From assembly GCF_027924565.1 (NCBI RefSeq), contig NZ_AP027041.1:558001-622000 (forward strand): 64,000 bases of DNA, written 5' to 3'. Below, one piece after another: positions 1 through 8,369 of the stretch. Below the pieces are notes generated by a model that saw only the letters and a list, made by a program, of their open reading frames with translations, was not told the DNA's origin and made no database searches. This stretch comes from Lysobacter auxotrophicus. Its GTDB lineage: Bacteria > Pseudomonadota > Gammaproteobacteria > Xanthomonadales > Xanthomonadaceae. Made by a program: the position numbers and the translations under genes. How positions within the stretch are numbered: the stretch's first letter is position 1; each line of letters starts with the position of its first letter.

Positions 1-659
1 CGATCGCCAATGGCGGAAACCTCGTGCGCCCGCACCTGGTGGCGGAGCGCCGCGACGGCTACAACACGCCGTGGCTGCCGCTGAAGCAACCCGAGGCGCC
101 GCGCATCACCGACAACCCGTCCAACCTGCGTGCCGTGCAGGAAGGCATGATGGCGACGATGGGCCCCGGCGGTACGGGCCGCGCGATGGCCGCAGGCGCG
201 CCGTACCTCATGGCCGGCAAGACCGGCACCGCGCAGAAGATCAGCCGAAAAGGCAGCCAGAGTTTCGATCCGCATTCGCTGCCGTACCACCTGCGCCACC
301 AGGCGCTGTTCGTCGGCTACGCGCCGGCGGACAACCCGACGATCGTGGTCGCGATTTCGGTCGAACACGGCGGCTTCGGCGGCAGCACCGCGGCGCCGAT
401 CGCGCGCAAGATCTTCGACGCCTGGCTGCTCGGCAAGATGCCCGAGCCGGTGCCGACCGATCCCAAGTACACCCGGCCGACGCAGCCGCGCGCGGCACCG
501 GTCGTCGCGGCCGCCGCGACGCAGGGCGCGCCGGTGGCGCCGATCCTGCCGACGGGCCGCGCCGGTGCGGCTGCGGTGAAGCCGGCGAGCGCCGCGCCGG
601 CAGCCGCCAACCCGCCGCCGCCGCCGGCGACGACCGCGCCGCAGGAGCCCACCCGATGA
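1..659 (+). CDS. mrdA: Penicillin-binding protein 2, C-terminal part (cut by window edge)
   Basis: This is the last 218 residues of the elongasome transpeptidase that cross-links side-wall peptidoglycan in the periplasm. The reading frame is open from base 3 to the window edge, so the start lies outside. It begins in the typical PBP2 segment IANGGNLVRPHL and carries the third active-site box KTGTAQK (bases about 219-239) followed by HQALFVGYAP. After the transpeptidase fold comes a tail of about 60 residues rich in Pro and Ala, probably disordered, which is common in Xanthomonadaceae PBP2. Its stop overlaps the rodA start in ATGA, so the two are translationally coupled. The SxxK and SxN boxes lie outside the window. 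The assignment is firm from the motif plus the rodA neighbour. Confidence 0.95.
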   Translation, partial: IANGGNLVRPHLVAERRDGYNTPWLPLKQPEAPRITDNPSNLRAVQEGMMATMGPGGTGRAMAAGAPYLMAGKTGTAQKISRKGSQSFDPHSLPYHLRHQALFVGYAPADNPTIVVAISVEHGGFGGSTAAPIARKIFDAWLLGKMPEPVPTDPKYTRPTQPRAAPVVAAAATQGAPVAPILPTGRAGAAAVKPASAAPAAANPPPPPATTAPQEPTR

Positions 660-1768
660 GGCAGATCCTGCGCTGGCTGTTCGACCTGCTGGTGCGCTTC
701 GCGCGCACGCTCGACCTGCCGCTGCTGGGCGCGTTGCTCGCGCTGATGGTGATCGGCCTTGCGGTGCTCTACAGCGCCGCCGATCACGCCATGGGGCTGG
801 TCGTGCGCCAGGGCGCGTTCTTCGTCGCCGGCCTGGGCGTGATGTGGGCGCTTTCGCGCGTGCCGCCCAACCAGCTGCGCAACTGGACGCCGTTCGTGTT
901 CGGCGCCTCGCTGCTGCCGCTGCTGCTGGTGCTGCTCATCGGCACCGGCAAGCACGGGCGGCACTGGATCAACCTTGGCGTGGTCTACGTGCAGCCCGCG
1001 GAGCTGCTCAAGCTCAGCCTGCCGATGATGGTGGCCTGGTACCTGGATCGCCAATCGTTGCCGCCGCGCTTCCGCACGGTGCTCGTCGCCGGACTGCTGA
1101 TCGCCGTCCCCACCGGGCTGATCCTGCTGCAGCCGGACTTCGGCACCGCGATGCTGGTGGCGACCAGCGGCGCCTTCGCGCTCTATCTGGCGGGATTGCC
1201 GTGGTGGTGGTTCGGCATGGCGTTCGGCGCGGTCGCCGCGATCGCCCCGGTCGCGTGGTTCTGGCTGCTGCGGCCGTACCAGAAGGACCGCATCCTCACC
1301 TTCCTCAACCCCGAATCCGATCCGCTCGGCACCGGCTGGAACATCATCCAGTCGAAGATCGCCATCGGCGCCGGCGGCCTCACCGGCAAGGGCTGGGGGC
1401 AGGGCTCGCAGTCGCACCTGAACTACCTGCCCGAACACACCACCGACTTCATCTTCGCGGTGCTGAGCGAGGAATTCGGCTGGATGGGCGTGGCCACCGT
1501 GCTGGCGCTGTACCTGTTCGTGATCGGGCGCTGCCTGTGGATCGCCTCGGAGGCGCGCGACGGCTATTCGCGCCTCATCGCCGGTGCACTGGGCCTGGCG
1601 TTCTGCGTGTACGTGATCGTCAACGGGGGGATGATTTCCGGCCTGCTGCCGGTAGTTGGCGTGCCGATGCCGCTGCTGAGCTACGGCGGTACCTCGGCGG
1701 TGTCGCTGCTCGCGGGGCTCGGCGTCGTCATGGCGGTGCGGGCGCATCGGCCGGTGTACGCGCGCTGA
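656..1768 (+). CDS. rodA: Rod shape-determining protein RodA (SEDS glycosyltransferase)
   Basis: A 370-residue SEDS-family polytopic inner-membrane protein that polymerises lipid II into glycan strands with PBP2 during cell elongation. About ten hydrophobic segments can be read, starting with LLGALLALMVIGLAVLYSA. The SEDS signatures are present: GTGKHGRHWINLG, QPAELLKLSLP, the loop YLPEHTTDFIFAVLSEEFGW, and the C-terminal PMPLLSYGGTS. Its length matches the family (about 370). The start is the ATG inside ATGA shared with the mrdA stop. The order mrdA-rodA-mltB-rlpA-dacC is the conserved proteobacterial shape cluster. It is distinguished from FtsW by its partner PBP2 and the absence of division genes nearby. 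Confidence 0.96.
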   Translation: MRQILRWLFDLLVRFARTLDLPLLGALLALMVIGLAVLYSAADHAMGLVVRQGAFFVAGLGVMWALSRVPPNQLRNWTPFVFGASLLPLLLVLLIGTGKHGRHWINLGVVYVQPAELLKLSLPMMVAWYLDRQSLPPRFRTVLVAGLLIAVPTGLILLQPDFGTAMLVATSGAFALYLAGLPWWWFGMAFGAVAAIAPVAWFWLLRPYQKDRILTFLNPESDPLGTGWNIIQSKIAIGAGGLTGKGWGQGSQSHLNYLPEHTTDFIFAVLSEEFGWMGVATVLALYLFVIGRCLWIASEARDGYSRLIAGALGLAFCVYVIVNGGMISGLLPVVGVPMPLLSYGGTSAVSLLAGLGVVMAVRAHRPVYAR

Positions 1769-1920
1769 GAAAACTTCGACGTCCAGGGCGTCGTCCGATG
1801 TCGACAGCAACGCGTCGGCAAGGCGTTGCGTAAGGCGGCCTCAAGCGAACCTGACTGATGCCCCTGGCGAGCCTGAACACGCGGTTTTTGGCTCGACAAT
1901 CGCGTGCTACCCTCGCCGCG

Positions 1921-3087
1921 ATGACCCGACGCCACCTCACTCGTAGCGCCGCGATCAGCGCGATTCTTGCCGCGTTGGCCGGTTGCGCCACCCAGACCCA
2001 GGCGCCCGCGCCGCAGACCCCCGCCGCATCCGCTCCCGCCGCCGCGCCCAAGCCGCGTCCGGTGCCGGGCACGCCGGCGCTGCCCGAGCCCGTCGTGCAG
2101 CAACCGCTGGAGCTCGCGCGTGCCGCGTTCGTGCGCGATACCGCGGCGCAGCACGGCATCGATCCGGCCTACATCGAATCGGTCCTCGCACGCGCGCAAA
2201 TCCGCGACAGCATCATCGCGGCGATGTCGAAGCCGGCCGAAGCCAAGCCGTGGCGCGATTACCGGCCGATCTTCATCACGCAGTCGCGCATCGACGGCGG
2301 CCGCGCGTTCCTTGCCGAGCATCGCGACGAACTCGCCCGCGCCGAAGCGAAGTACGGCGTCCCGGCCGAGGTGATCGTCTCGATCATCGGCGTGGAAACC
2401 AACTACGGCCGCAACACCGGTTCGTATCCGGTGCTCGATGCGCTGTACACGCTCGCCTTCGCCTATCCGCGCAGCGGCGATCCGGCCAAGCTCGATCGCG
2501 AGAACCGTCGCGAAGCCTTCTTCCGTGGCGAACTCGCGCAGCTGTTCGCGCTGGGCAAGGAAACCGGGCTGGACATCGCCGCGCTCAAGGGCAGTTACGC
2601 CGGGGCGATGGGCTGGGGCCAGTTCATGCCGTCGAGCTATCGCGAGTTCGCGGTGGACGGCAACGGCGACGGCAAGCGCGATCTGTTCAACAACCTCGAC
2701 GACGTCTTCGCCTCCATCGCCAACTACTTCGTGAAGAAGGGCGGCTGGGAGCGCGGCGGTCCGGTGACGGTGCGCGCCAACGCCGCGGCGAACGCACAGC
2801 CGATCGAACCCGAAAGCCTGGATCCGCTGTACACGATGGACGACCTGGCCTCGCGCGGGTTCCGTCCGCTCACGCCGGGGACGCCGGCAGGCGAGCACGC
2901 GACGGTGGTGATGCTCGACGGCACCAGCGGTCCGGAGTACTGGTTCGGCTTCCGCAATTTCTACGCGATCACCCGCTACAACATCTCCAAGCACTACGCG
3001 ATGGCGGTGTACCAGCTGAGCCAGGCGATCGCCGGCCGCGGCGATGCGCAGGTCGCGGCCGCGTCCAACGGGCAACCGTCCGCATGA
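1921..3087 (+). CDS. mltB: Membrane-bound lytic murein transglycosylase B
   Basis: A 388-residue lipoprotein that cleaves glycan strands to 1,6-anhydromuramic products. I chose ATG 1921 because it gives a compact lipoprotein signal with the lipobox LAALAGC (Cys near residue 22); the in-frame ATG at 1858 would add an unlikely 21-residue extension. A Pro/Ala linker follows the signal. The family 3 transglycosylase domain covers most of the rest, with the catalytic Glu in GVETNYGRNTGSYPVLDAL, the GWGQFMPSSYR motif and the DLFNNLDDVFASIANYF segment. Its stop overlaps the rlpA start (ATGA). The hydrolase sits beside synthases, as expected for coordinated wall growth. Confidence 0.93.
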   Translation: MTRRHLTRSAAISAILAALAGCATQTQAPAPQTPAASAPAAAPKPRPVPGTPALPEPVVQQPLELARAAFVRDTAAQHGIDPAYIESVLARAQIRDSIIAAMSKPAEAKPWRDYRPIFITQSRIDGGRAFLAEHRDELARAEAKYGVPAEVIVSIIGVETNYGRNTGSYPVLDALYTLAFAYPRSGDPAKLDRENRREAFFRGELAQLFALGKETGLDIAALKGSYAGAMGWGQFMPSSYREFAVDGNGDGKRDLFNNLDDVFASIANYFVKKGGWERGGPVTVRANAAANAQPIEPESLDPLYTMDDLASRGFRPLTPGTPAGEHATVVMLDGTSGPEYWFGFRNFYAITRYNISKHYAMAVYQLSQAIAGRGDAQVAAASNGQPSA

Positions 3088-4283
3088 TCCGCCTGGCTGC
3101 CCCGCGCGCCGTGGCCGCCCGGACGCTCCTGGCGGCCGCGGTGCTCACCCTCGCGGCCTGCGCGAGCTCGCCGAAGAAGTCCGCGTCGCAGCCGGTCGCC
3201 GCGCCCGATCGCGGCGGCGTGCACCACGCGCCGCTGCCCGGCGCGAAGAAGAAATCGCCGTACGCGCCCGCGAAGGAAGATCCGAGCACGCGCGGCCATT
3301 ACACCGCCGGCGGCCTCTACAAGCCGGGCGTGAAGGACAGCACGCCCGATTACATTCCCGACGTCGACGCCATTCCCGAACCGGACGTCACCAACGAGCC
3401 GCGATCGGCCATCGGCAATCGCCCGAGCTACGTCGTGCTCGGCAAGACCTACAAGGTGCTCGACAACCCGAAGGGCTACGTCGAGCGCGGCACCGCGTCG
3501 TATTACGGCCAGAAGTTCCACGGTCGCCGTACGTCGAACCTGGAGGTGTACGACATGTACGCCTTCACCGCCGCGCACAAGACGCTGCCGCTGCCGAGCT
3601 TCGCCCGCGTCACCAACCTCGACAACGGCAAGTCGGTCGTCGTGCGCGTCAACGACCGCGGCCCGTTCCACGACGGGCGCGTGATCGACCTGTCCTACGC
3701 CGCGGCGGTGAAGCTCGGCATCACCGGGCGCGGCACCGGCAACGTCGAAGTGCGCGCGCTGACGCCGGACGACGACGCGCCGGTGTACGCGGCCACGCCA
3801 GCTCCGGCTGCAGTGGCATCAGCACCGGCACCGGCACCGGCCAAGGCGCCCAGCGCGATGGACCGGCTGGTCGCGGCGATCCCCCTCGGCGCCGCCAACG
3901 CGGCGGAGCTTCCGCCCGGCGTGCGCATCGCCACCGGCAAGCCGGCCCCGGTCGCCAACCCGTCCGGCAAGTTCGCCCAGGCCGTCGTCGCGGCCAGCGC
4001 GGCGAAGCCGCCGGTCGTGCCGACGCCGCTGCCGACCGTCGAAATCGGCGGCGAAAACGTGGTTTTCCAGGTCGCCAGCTTCTCCGCCCGCGCCAATGCC
4101 GATCGCGCCCTGACGCGCCTTCGCGCCGCCGGGATCGACGGCGCACAGATCAGCGACGCGAGCTCCAACGGCCAGACCGTGTGGCGCCTGCGCGTCGGAC
4201 CGCTTCAGGCCACGCAGGCCACGGAACTTGCACAGCGCATCGCGGGTCTGGGATTCGGCCAGCCGCAGCGCGTCCGCGACTAG
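3084..4283 (+). CDS. rlpA: RlpA-like septal/rod lipoprotein with DPBB and SPOR domains
   Basis: A 399-residue outer-membrane lipoprotein. The signal ends in the lipobox LTLAAC (Cys near 21). A linker of about 110 residues precedes the double-psi beta-barrel: GTASYYGQKFHGRRTSNLE, with the Glu/Asp/His set of the RlpA lytic transglycosylases (E, then YDMYAFTAAH), and VRVNDRGPFHDGRVIDLS. A Pro/Ala linker leads to a C-terminal SPOR domain beginning VVFQVASFSARANADRAL, which binds denuded glycan strands. In Pseudomonas the homologue is a lytic transglycosylase for naked glycan; the conserved residues suggest the same here. The start overlaps the mltB stop (ATGA). TAGAAT overlaps its stop codon and may be a -10 box for dacC. 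Confidence 0.93.
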   Translation: MIRLAAPRAVAARTLLAAAVLTLAACASSPKKSASQPVAAPDRGGVHHAPLPGAKKKSPYAPAKEDPSTRGHYTAGGLYKPGVKDSTPDYIPDVDAIPEPDVTNEPRSAIGNRPSYVVLGKTYKVLDNPKGYVERGTASYYGQKFHGRRTSNLEVYDMYAFTAAHKTLPLPSFARVTNLDNGKSVVVRVNDRGPFHDGRVIDLSYAAAVKLGITGRGTGNVEVRALTPDDDAPVYAATPAPAAVASAPAPAPAKAPSAMDRLVAAIPLGAANAAELPPGVRIATGKPAPVANPSGKFAQAVVAASAAKPPVVPTPLPTVEIGGENVVFQVASFSARANADRALTRLRAAGIDGAQISDASSNGQTVWRLRVGPLQATQATELAQRIAGLGFGQPQRVRD

Positions 4284-4342
4284 AATTTGTCCCACCTTGC
4301 CAACCGCCGGTCCGCGCCGGCGCCCCGGAGCCGTCGTTGAAA

Positions 4343-5563
4343 ATGAAAGTCCCCGCTCTCGCCAGAGCAGCCGTCCTTGCGGCCACCACGACCCTCGTGG
4401 CCGGCCTCGCCATCGCCCAGACCACGCCGACCCCGACGCCGCGCACGCAGCTGCCGGCCGCCAGCGAGTCGCTGCCGGTCCCGCCGCCGCCGAAGATCAC
4501 CGGCACCGCATGGGTCCTGATGGACGCCGCCAGCGGCAACGTCCTGGCCGGCGAGAACTACGACCAGCGCCTTGAGCCGGCCAGCATCACCAAGGTGATG
4601 ACCAGCTACGTCATCGCGGCCGAAATGGCGGCCGGCAAGGTGAAGGGCGACGACCAGGTCATGATGACCGAGAACGCCTGGCGCGTTGGCGGCGCGGGCA
4701 CCGACGGCAGCTACTCCGGTTTCGAGGTCAACAAGACCGCGCCGCTGCTGGAAATGGAAAAGGGCATGGTCGTGCAGTCGGGCAACGACGCCGCCATCGC
4801 GCTGGCCGAACACGTCGCCGGCAGCACCGACGCCTTCGCCTCGCTGATGAACCAGTACGCGCAGCGCATCGGCCTGAAGAACACGCACTGGGTGAACCCG
4901 ACGGGCTTGTCCGCGCCGGAGCACTACTCGACCGCGCACGACCTGGCGCTGCTCGGCCGCGCGCTGGTGCACGACTACCCGGTCGCGTACTCGTACAACA
5001 AGATCAAGGAGTTCACGGTCGGCCCGATCACGCAGCCGAACCGCAACCTGCTGCTGTGGCGCGACGCATCGGTGGACGGCATCAAGACGGGCCACCATTC
5101 CGGCGCCGGTTACTGCCTGATGGCCTCGGCCAAGCGCGGCGACCAGCGCCTGATCTCGGTCGTCATGGGGTCCACCAGTGAAAACCAGCGGGCGGTGGAT
5201 TCGCAGGCGCTGCTCAACTGGGGCTTCCGTTTCTTCGAGACCCACAAGCTCTACGACGCGAGCAAGGCGATCGCCAAGCAGAAGGTGTGGAAGGGCGCCT
5301 CGGACGAAGTGCAGCTCGGCGTCGCCGAACCGCTGCTGGTGACCGTGCAGCGCGGCAAGTACGACCAGCTCAAGCCGACGATGGACGTGCCCAAGCAGCT
5401 CGTCGCGCCGATCGCGAAGGGCCAGAAGATCGGCACGGTGAAGGTCACCCTCGACGGCAAGGTCGTGTCCGAGCGCCCGCTGGTCGCGCTCAACGCGGTG
5501 GAGCAGGGCGGCTTCTTCAAGCGCCTGTGGGACGAGTTCTGGATGTGGTGGGAGTCGGAGTAA
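4343..5563 (+). CDS. dacC: Serine-type D-Ala-D-Ala carboxypeptidase (PBP5/6)
   Basis: A 406-residue low-molecular-mass PBP that removes the terminal D-Ala from pentapeptide stems and so limits cross-linking. The signal peptide ends near AGLAIAQ. The three penicillin-binding boxes are present: SITK (PASITKVMTSYV), SGN (VVQSGNDAAIALAEHVAGS) and KTG (VDGIKTGHHSGAGYCL). The PBP5 C-terminal beta domain follows, and the protein ends in an amphipathic, aromatic membrane-surface helix (FFKRLWDEFWMWWESE). The first ATG is used; an in-frame TTG two codons upstream is possible. A strong terminator follows directly, ending the cluster. dacA is an equally good symbol, because the two paralogues cannot be separated by motif alone. 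Confidence 0.93.
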   Translation: MKVPALARAAVLAATTTLVAGLAIAQTTPTPTPRTQLPAASESLPVPPPPKITGTAWVLMDAASGNVLAGENYDQRLEPASITKVMTSYVIAAEMAAGKVKGDDQVMMTENAWRVGGAGTDGSYSGFEVNKTAPLLEMEKGMVVQSGNDAAIALAEHVAGSTDAFASLMNQYAQRIGLKNTHWVNPTGLSAPEHYSTAHDLALLGRALVHDYPVAYSYNKIKEFTVGPITQPNRNLLLWRDASVDGIKTGHHSGAGYCLMASAKRGDQRLISVVMGSTSENQRAVDSQALLNWGFRFFETHKLYDASKAIAKQKVWKGASDEVQLGVAEPLLVTVQRGKYDQLKPTMDVPKQLVAPIAKGQKIGTVKVTLDGKVVSERPLVALNAVEQGGFFKRLWDEFWMWWESE

Positions 5564-5588
5564 TTCCGCTGCGATCCTGATCGCGAAG

Positions 5589-5611
5589 AGGCCGGCGCAA
5601 GCCGGCCTTTC
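5589..5611 (+). terminator. Rho-independent terminator after dacC
   Basis: An 8-bp perfect stem (AGGCCGGC/GCCGGCCT) with a GCAA tetraloop is followed by TTTCTC. It lies 25 bases after the dacC stop and can also serve the convergent small membrane gene on the minus strand. Confidence 0.85.
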
Positions 5612-5626
5612 TCGTTGGGCGGGAGA

Positions 5627-5893
5627 TCAGTACAGCAACGCCGCCATCATCGGCCACGGCAACACCGCGTAGCCGCACACGCAGGCGAGCGCGCGTTTCT
5701 CGCGGCCTTGGCGCAGCAGCCGCGCGGCGACCAGGTACGTTGCAAGTGCCAGCGCGCACAGCAGCAGGATGAAAGGAGCGCAGATCGACAGCGCATCGCC
5801 GGTGCCGGTGTCGCCGTAGCCGGCGATCATCAGCGCCAGGATCAGCATGAGGACCGCCATCGAGGCGGTGTAGACGACCAGCAGCAGCGTCAT
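5627..5893 (-). CDS. Small membrane protein, unrecognised
   Basis: An 88-residue protein (from ATG 5893) made almost only of three hydrophobic segments: LLLVVYTASMAVLMLILALM, FILLLCALALATYLVAARLL and CVCGYAVLPWPMMAALLY. A short basic loop RQGREKRA lies between the second and third. I do not recognise the family. The frame stays open upstream for 55 more codons, but that part is low in hydrophobicity and overlaps the ybeD promoter, so I used the internal ATG; a GTG or TTG slightly upstream cannot be excluded. It converges on dacC and diverges from ybeD. Membrane location is inferred from composition only. Confidence 0.55.
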   Translation of the reverse strand: MTLLLVVYTASMAVLMLILALMIAGYGDTGTGDALSICAPFILLLCALALATYLVAARLLRQGREKRALACVCGYAVLPWPMMAALLY

Positions 5894-6043
5894 GGTCCGA
5901 TGAGACAGCGGCGTGGGCACGAGGACGTCCGGCGGCAGGAGGGCCGCGAAGTCTGTTCGCCCCGCGCGTTCCGCCGAATAGGACGAATCCGAAAGCGCCC
6001 GCCGGCTCCGCGTGCCGCGAACCGCCGTGGACGGCCGTCCGCC

Positions 6044-6072
6044 TTGGGTTTGCCGCACCCCGGACCCATAAT
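6044..6072 (+). promoter_or_regulatory. Candidate sigma70 promoter of ybeD-lipB-lipA, possibly leaderless
   Basis: TTGGGT (6044-6049) and CATAAT (6067-6072) are separated by exactly 17 bases. Transcription would start about seven bases after the -10 box, that is at or next to the A of the ybeD ATG at 6079. No ribosome binding site precedes that ATG. Confidence 0.5.
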
Positions 6073-6078
6073 TCCGCC

Positions 6079-6357
6079 ATGGAAATCAAATCCGACAACC
6101 CCGAGCACGGCTTCCAGTTCCCGGGCACGTTCGAGCTGAGCGCCATGGGCTCGGCCGAAAAGGACCTGGAAACCGTCCTGCCGACGCTCCTGCTCGACGC
6201 GGGCATCGAAGTGGTGCAGGAAACCGTCAACTGGAAGCTCTCCAGCAACGGCCGCTACGTCTCGGTGCGCATCACCTTCCGCGCCCGGAGCCGCGAGCAG
6301 TACGACCTGGCGCACCAGGTGCTGCGCGAACACCCGGAAGTGAAGTGGACGCTCTGA
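6079..6357 (+). CDS. ybeD: YbeD/DUF493 family protein
   Basis: A 92-residue protein of the YbeD (DUF493) family, a small ferredoxin-like alpha/beta fold of the type seen in ACT-like regulatory domains. Characteristic stretches are [11 protein letters not shown] near the N-terminus, [18 protein letters not shown] in the middle and [18 protein letters not shown] at the end. Its length is that of E. coli YbeD (87). It overlaps lipB by 13 bases, the usual dacA-ybeD-lipB-lipA arrangement, which points to a modulatory role in lipoate metabolism; this is inferred from context, as no biochemical activity is established. The probable promoter ends so close to the ATG that the mRNA may be leaderless. 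Confidence 0.92.
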   Translation: MEIKSDNPEHGFQFPGTFELSAMGSAEKDLETVLPTLLLDAGIEVVQETVNWKLSSNGRYVSVRITFRARSREQYDLAHQVLREHPEVKWTL

Positions 6358-7034
6358 GCGAGCCCGTCGTCGCGCCGGAACCGCTTCGCGCCGCGCCGCC
6401 GGCGCAGCTGCGCGACCTCGGTCGTCGCGCCTACGAACCGGTCTGGCACGCCATGCAGGCCTTCACCGACGCGCGCACCGCCGACACGCCCGACGAGCTG
6501 TGGCTGGTCGAACACGACCCGGTGTTCACCCTCGGCCAGGCGGGCAAGGACGAGCACGTGCTGTTTCCCGGCGACATCCCGGTGATCCACGTCGACCGCG
6601 GCGGCCAGGTGACCTACCACGGCCCCGGCCAGATCGTGCTGTACCCGCTGCTCGACCTGAAGCGCCTGAAGGTCGGCGTCAAGGAATACGTGCACCGGAT
6701 CGAGCAGGCGATGATCGACACGCTCGGCGACTGGAACCTCCACGCCGAACGCCGCGACGGCGCCCCCGGCGTGTACGTGAACGGCGCCAAGATCGGCGCG
6801 CTCGGCATCCGCGTTCGCCGCGGCTGCACCTTCCATGGGCTGGCGTTCAACATCGCGATGGACCTGGAGCCGTTCCGCCGCATCAACCCCTGCGGCTACC
6901 AGGGGCTGCAGGTGACCTCGATGCTAGACTTGGGCGGCCCTTCCGGGCTGGAGCCGGTCAAACCCGTGCTCATCGGGCACGTCGCCCGCCAGTTCGGACT
7001 GACCGTCGAAACGGCGCCGCCGCCGACGTTCTGA
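6345..7034 (+). CDS. lipB: Octanoyl-[acyl carrier protein]:protein octanoyltransferase LipB
   Basis: A 229-residue cytoplasmic enzyme that moves octanoyl groups from ACP to the lipoyl domains of 2-oxoacid dehydrogenases and the glycine cleavage H protein. Family motifs are [57 protein letters not shown] (with the catalytic Lys in AKIG) and [12 protein letters not shown] (with the catalytic Cys). Its N-terminus is about 20 residues longer than E. coli LipB, and the ATG at 6345 overlaps the end of ybeD. It supplies the substrate for LipA, encoded 61 bases downstream. TAGACT at about 6924 inside lipB could be a -10 box for lipA, but no good -35 box precedes it. Confidence 0.96.
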   Translation: MDALSEPVVAPEPLRAAPPAQLRDLGRRAYEPVWHAMQAFTDARTADTPDELWLVEHDPVFTLGQAGKDEHVLFPGDIPVIHVDRGGQVTYHGPGQIVLYPLLDLKRLKVGVKEYVHRIEQAMIDTLGDWNLHAERRDGAPGVYVNGAKIGALGIRVRRGCTFHGLAFNIAMDLEPFRRINPCGYQGLQVTSMLDLGGPSGLEPVKPVLIGHVARQFGLTVETAPPPTF

Positions 7035-7095
7035 ACCCTTCCGGCGCCGTCTTTTCCCAGCGCGTTCGCCGCCGACCCAGAGATACCCGCACGCC

Positions 7096-8109
7096 ATGTC
7101 CGAGACCGCCTCCAAGACCATCCCGCTTTCGGTCGTGAGCGGCGATGCCGCGCCGTCGCTGCAGCCTGGCGTGAAGCAGGTCGCCGGCGACAAGATCGCG
7201 CGCTCGCCCGTGCAGTTCGCCGACGCGCCGGTGCTGCGCAAGCCGTCGTGGATCCGCGTGCGGATTCCCTCGGGCAATTCGGTCCAGCAGCTGAAGTCGA
7301 AGCTGCGCGAGAACCGCCTGGTCACGGTGTGCGAGGAAGCCAGCTGCCCGAACATCCACGAGTGCTTCAGCCACGGCACGGCGACCTTCATGATCCTGGG
7401 CGAGGTCTGCACGCGTCGCTGCAGCTTCTGCGACGTCGCCCACGGCCGGCCGAAGCCGCCGGATGCGTCCGAGCCGCTGAGCCTGGCGACCACCGTGGCC
7501 GACATGGGCCTGAAGTACGTGGTCGTCACCAGCGTCGACCGCGACGACCTGCGCGACGGCGGCGCCCAGCATTTCGTCGACTGCATCGCGGCGATCCGCC
7601 AGCACAGCCCGCGCACGCGCATCGAGATCCTGACGCCCGACTTCCGCGGCAAGGGCCGCATGGAACGCGCGCTGGAGATCATGGCGGCCAACCCGCCGGA
7701 CGTGTTCAACCACAACGTCGAAACCGTGCCGGACCTGTATCGCAACGTCCGTCCGGGCGCCGACTACCAGTGGTCGCTGACGCTGCTGAAGAAGTTCAAG
7801 GCGCAGCACCCGGAGGTCGCGACCAAGAGCGGCATCATGCTTGGCCTGGGCGAGACGATGGAGCAGGTGCAGGGCACGCTGAGCGACCTGCGCGAGCACG
7901 ACGTCGACATGATCACCATCGGCCAGTACCTCCAGCCCAGCGCGCACCACCATCCGGTGCTGCGTTACTGGACGCCGGAGGAGTTCAAGGCGCTGGAGGA
8001 GTACGGCTACGCGCTGGGCTTCACCCACGTCGCCTCCGGCCCGCTGGTCCGTTCGTCCTACCACGCCGACCGTTCGGCCATCGAAGCCGGCGTCGTCGCC
8101 GCCGGCTGA
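7096..8109 (+). CDS. lipA: Lipoyl synthase (radical SAM)
   Basis: A 337-residue radical-SAM enzyme that inserts two sulfurs into protein-bound octanoyl chains. It has both iron-sulfur motifs: the auxiliary cluster [12 protein letters not shown] (CX4CX5C) and the SAM-binding [10 protein letters not shown] (CX3CX2C). The C-terminal RSSYHAD motif that ligates the auxiliary cluster with Ser is also present, as are [16 protein letters not shown] and HNVETVP. The N-terminus is about 20 residues longer than the E. coli enzyme. It follows lipB in the same direction and completes endogenous lipoate synthesis. The 260-base gap to prc holds a GGGGCGTAGGGGC stretch and short inverted repeats but no gene I can support. 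Confidence 0.97.
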   Translation: MSETASKTIPLSVVSGDAAPSLQPGVKQVAGDKIARSPVQFADAPVLRKPSWIRVRIPSGNSVQQLKSKLRENRLVTVCEEASCPNIHECFSHGTATFMILGEVCTRRCSFCDVAHGRPKPPDASEPLSLATTVADMGLKYVVVTSVDRDDLRDGGAQHFVDCIAAIRQHSPRTRIEILTPDFRGKGRMERALEIMAANPPDVFNHNVETVPDLYRNVRPGADYQWSLTLLKKFKAQHPEVATKSGIMLGLGETMEQVQGTLSDLREHDVDMITIGQYLQPSAHHHPVLRYWTPEEFKALEEYGYALGFTHVASGPLVRSSYHADRSAIEAGVVAAG

Positions 8110-8369
8110 CCGCCGCGATCGTCGCATTGCGCTCACGCCTCGTTGATCGGCAAAGGCCGAGTCTGAGTCGTGCCTGACCGCCGCCCGTCGCCCAGCTGAA
8201 CGCGCAGGGGCGTAGGGGCGAAGTGCGGCCCCTGGCACGCTAATTCCCACCCCCGGTGGGTGACAGGTGCTGCAACTTTCGGCACTGTGGGGTTGTCGAA
8301 ACGCCGTCCATTCTGCGTTCGTCTCCTCAGGACCCCCATTCGGCCGCTTGCGGTCGCGAAGCCTCCTCG

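Noticed and set aside
8233-8247. Sigma54-like element TGGCAC-N5-TTCC upstream of prc
   Set aside because: The -12 half has CC instead of the required GC and no enhancer-binding site is visible. A chance match is likely.
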